Assembly: GCA_021160705.1 (NCBI GenBank) | Contig: JAGHBZ010000408.1 | Location: forward strand, 1-7,511 | DNA length: 7,511 bases | Reading direction: 5' to 3' | DNA from: Candidatus Sumerlaeota bacterium | GTDB taxonomy: Bacteria > Sumerlaeota > Sumerlaeia > MWCT01 > JAGHBZ01 | Shown here: positions 5,728 to 7,511 of the stretch, in pieces | Numbering within the stretch: the first letter of the stretch is position 1 | Layout: every line of letters starts with the position of its first letter | Translations under genes and position numbers: made by a program | The notes under the pieces: model-generated | What the model was told of the DNA's origin: nothing | Databases searched by the model: none | The model's input: only the letters and a program-made list of their open reading frames with translations

Positions 5728-6571
5728 TGTGTAGAGTCTCCTTAAGTTTTTTCACAAAATGTAAATGAGCACGATGACCACTTTTTTTGCCAATAATATG
5801 AGCTTTGATATGTTTGCCAATCAGGGCGAGGTCGCCGAGTATATCAAGGATTTTATGTCGGACAATCTCGTCCTTAAACCTCAGTGGTTCATTATTAAGA
5901 ATTTTATCTTCGTCGATGACAATGGCTCTGTCAAGGTCGCCACCCTTTGCTAAACCAAGCGAGTGTATCTCTTCAAGGTCTGACTTAAAGACATACGTTC
6001 TTGCAGGAGCAATTTCCTTAAGGAATATTTCTGGAGTGATTGATAGATGAAGGGCTTGTTTACCCACTATGGGATTAGGATAGTCCACAAAAAAAGTGAT
6101 GGCAAACTCCTCCCAGGGCAGTGCGGTTACTGATATATCGGGTTTCTCTTTATACAACACAGGACGGTCAACTGCAAGAACCTCTCGTTCCTGAGGCTGG
6201 GAGACTATGCCCGCAGAAATGAGCATTTCTGCATAAGGCAGAGCACTGCCATCGGTAAACGGAACCTCATCTCCATCAATCTCAATAACGAGGTTATCGA
6301 CCTCCATAGCATAAATCGCAGAAAGTAGATGTTCCACTGTGTGGACATAAACACCATTGGGTGCGCTAAGTGTGGTTCGCCGATACGATTCATCAAGCAC
6401 AACATTATTAATGGTTGCCGGGATTTCTGGCTGACCCTGAACATCCACACGCCGAAACCTAATCCCACTACCCGGTGGTGCTGGCAAAAAGGTTATACGA
6501 GTCCTCCTGCCAGTGTGGACTGCTATATCTTCAATACTTTTACTATCTCTAATTGTTTGTTCTTTTGCCAT
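5717..6571 (-). CDS. lpxC: UDP-3-O-acyl-N-acetylglucosamine deacetylase LpxC
   Basis: LpxC is the zinc deacetylase for the committed step of lipid A synthesis. At 284 residues it is slightly shorter than E. coli LpxC (305). The zinc ligands are visible: H81 in TVEHLLSA, and H239 and D243 in DEIVRHKILDILGDL, with E80 beside the first. H266 in KKSGHRAH is the usual catalytic His. Other family marks are HTG (19-21), FRRVD (39-43), TDGSA (106-110) and ARTYVF (190-195). The N-terminal motif usually read as G-x-G-L-H-T-G is EDIAVHTG here, a modest departure. The ribosome binding site is weak (GGAAATGAA) and 109 non-coding bases separate it from skp, more than within the rest of the operon. Confidence 0.96.
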   Translation of the reverse strand: MAKEQTIRDSKSIEDIAVHTGRRTRITFLPAPPGSGIRFRRVDVQGQPEIPATINNVVLDESYRRTTLSAPNGVYVHTVEHLLSAIYAMEVDNLVIEIDGDEVPFTDGSALPYAEMLISAGIVSQPQEREVLAVDRPVLYKEKPDISVTALPWEEFAITFFVDYPNPIVGKQALHLSITPEIFLKEIAPARTYVFKSDLEEIHSLGLAKGGDLDRAIVIDEDKILNNEPLRFKDEIVRHKILDILGDLALIGKHIKAHIIGKKSGHRAHLHFVKKLKETLHNER

Positions 6572-6680
6572 ATAACTTGATGTTCATTTCCGTGCTATTA
6601 AACGTTCAGGAGAAACGCTGAATCTTCGCAGAATCGGTTGGCAATTTCAACCTTTAATCGTTATAGTAATCCATTTTCTC
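6572..6680 (-). other. 109-base spacer between skp and lpxC, no lpxD
   Basis: This gap lies where lpxD sits in many bamA-skp-lpxD clusters. I see no reading frame or lpxD remnant. A weak 5-bp hairpin (TTCAG/CTGAA around 6604-6622) has no T-run. A separate lpxC promoter could lie here: TTGAAA on minus is present, but no good -10 box at 17 bases. Confidence 0.4.
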
Positions 6681-7379
6681 TCACCAGGTAAAGGTCTGGC
6701 TTGTAGAGACATCTATAGGCGTGGTCTTCACCTGAACAGGGTGTTCTGGAGTTGGCGTCGGAGTGCTCAACACTTTTATTGTACCCTCTTCAGATAAGGG
6801 CTTCAGGGTCTCAGTCGGTTTTGGGGTTGGTATCCCGGAGTTCAACTCTCTTATCACTTCATCAGTAATATCCAGAGCAGGTTCACCCCATACTATCATC
6901 TCTCTTGTGAGCACAATTTTTATTCCTTTTCTTTGAGCCACCTTCTTTATAGTTGCCATCACCAGGTCATAGACAGGGGCGAGTTTTTCTTTCTCCATTT
7001 CTCCCAGTTGTTGGTTAATCTTATTGGCTAAATCATCAATCTCTTTCTGCAATTCAGTTATCTCTTTCTCGCGTGTTTTACGTTGTTCTTCAGAGAGGAT
7101 AGACTTTTGTTGTTCATAAGTGTAGCGTAGCACATCCAGTTGTGACATTTTTTTCTCAATGGTCTGTTTATGTGGTTTAACCGACTCTTCAGCCTCATCA
7201 ATGACCTGTCGTACAGGTTTTGCGAGTCGACTGATTTTGTCAAGGTCAACCCAGCCAATAACAGGCTGAGCAGGCGTCTCCGCTGAACCCATAAGTACAC
7301 ACGCATACCCTATCATCAGCAAAACTATGCCAAATGTTTTCATCCGTTGTTGTAGTATGCTTATACAGAATATCACCAT
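6681..7379 (-). CDS. skp: OmpH/Skp-family periplasmic chaperone with Thr/Pro-rich tail
   Basis: The family holds unfolded outer-membrane proteins in the periplasm for delivery to BamA. The chosen ATG (7379) has AAGGGAG 5 bases upstream and gives 232 residues; a GTG at 7385 overlaps that ribosome binding site. An ATG at 7343 (MKTFGIVLLMIGYACVLMGSA) would give a textbook signal peptide but lacks a ribosome binding site. Cleavage is likely after GSA (about residue 33). The OmpH domain spans about 40-180: IGWVDLDKISR, a long charged coiled coil (about 60-135), then KIVLTREMIVWGEPALDITDEVIRELN. Residues 181-232 form an extra low-complexity tail with TPTPTPEH, ending QTFTW. Ordinary Skp ends soon after the domain. 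The bamA-like gene ends 19 bases upstream, so they are probably co-transcribed. Confidence 0.88.
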   Translation of the reverse strand: MVIFCISILQQRMKTFGIVLLMIGYACVLMGSAETPAQPVIGWVDLDKISRLAKPVRQVIDEAEESVKPHKQTIEKKMSQLDVLRYTYEQQKSILSEEQRKTREKEITELQKEIDDLANKINQQLGEMEKEKLAPVYDLVMATIKKVAQRKGIKIVLTREMIVWGEPALDITDEVIRELNSGIPTPKPTETLKPLSEEGTIKVLSTPTPTPEHPVQVKTTPIDVSTSQTFTW

Positions 7380-7398
7380 AATCACTCCCTTAAATATT

Positions 7399-7511
7399 TT
7401 AAAATAAAGACCCTATGCGAAAATGAACAAATCGTGTCTGGTCATTGTCTTCTTTAACAAATGCATAAGCGAAATCCAGTGCAATATAAAATACCTTTAC
7501 GTCAAACCTGA
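7399..7511 (-). CDS. bamA: C-terminal end of an outer-membrane beta-barrel protein, probably BamA (partial)
   Basis: Only the last 36 codons lie in the window; the 5' part is beyond the right edge. The translation shows alternating hydrophobic strands (VKVFYIALDFAYAF, a charged turn KEDNDQ, then TRFVHFRIGSLF). It ends in Phe with the F-x-I-G-x-x-F pattern typical of the terminal strand and beta-signal of BamA and other barrels. The position directly upstream of skp, in a lipid A operon, makes BamA (Omp85 insertase) the best guess. Another barrel protein cannot be excluded from this fragment. Confidence 0.7.
   Translation of the reverse strand, partial: RFDVKVFYIALDFAYAFVKEDNDQTRFVHFRIGSLF

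Noticed and set aside
1..7511. tRNA genes, CRISPR arrays, insertion sequences
   Set aside because: No tRNA T-loop and acceptor pairing, no regularly spaced repeats, and no transposase or integrase motifs were found on either strand.

Overview
The window comes from a diderm, LPS-making bacterium of moderate GC content. The evidence is a lipid A and outer-membrane assembly operon (end of a bamA-like gene, skp/ompH, lpxC, fabZ, lpxI) beside a tig-clpP protein quality-control operon. LpxI rather than LpxH argues against a typical enterobacterium. The gene order and the unusual protein extensions suggest an uncultured or little-studied phylum, but I cannot place it to phylum from sequence alone.

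Layout. Positions 1-254 are non-coding, downstream of clpP. The block 255-2367 (minus strand) is tig followed by clpP, one base apart. Positions 2368-2955 are a 588-base intergenic stretch holding the presumed tig promoter, several inverted repeats and a candidate plus-strand promoter. The block 2956-4382 (plus strand) is a short accessory island: an abortive-infection-type protein with an RX6H motif, then a type II toxin-antitoxin pair of the RelE/YafQ kind. Between them is a 73-bp element that looks like an integron attC site, although it could also be a terminator. A nested palindrome just before the antitoxin is a likely autoregulatory operator. The block 4442-7511 (minus strand) is the envelope operon, transcribed in the order bamA (3' end only), skp, lpxC, fabZ, lpxI and converging on the toxin gene.

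How the parts work together. BamA and Skp insert and chaperone outer-membrane proteins. LpxC commits UDP-acyl-GlcNAc to lipid A, FabZ makes the acyl chains and balances the pathway against phospholipid synthesis, and LpxI makes lipid X. lpxD and lpxA, which often sit in this cluster, are absent from this stretch. Trigger factor and ClpP handle nascent and damaged cytosolic proteins. The island between the two housekeeping operons is probably acquired defence or stability cargo.

Most notable points: the attC-like element between two defence-type genes; the HEPN-like motif in the Abi protein; a ClpP whose conserved NSPGG motif reads NSRGG; a trigger factor with an acidic N-terminal extension of about 55 residues; and a Skp with a Thr/Pro-rich tail ending in Trp.
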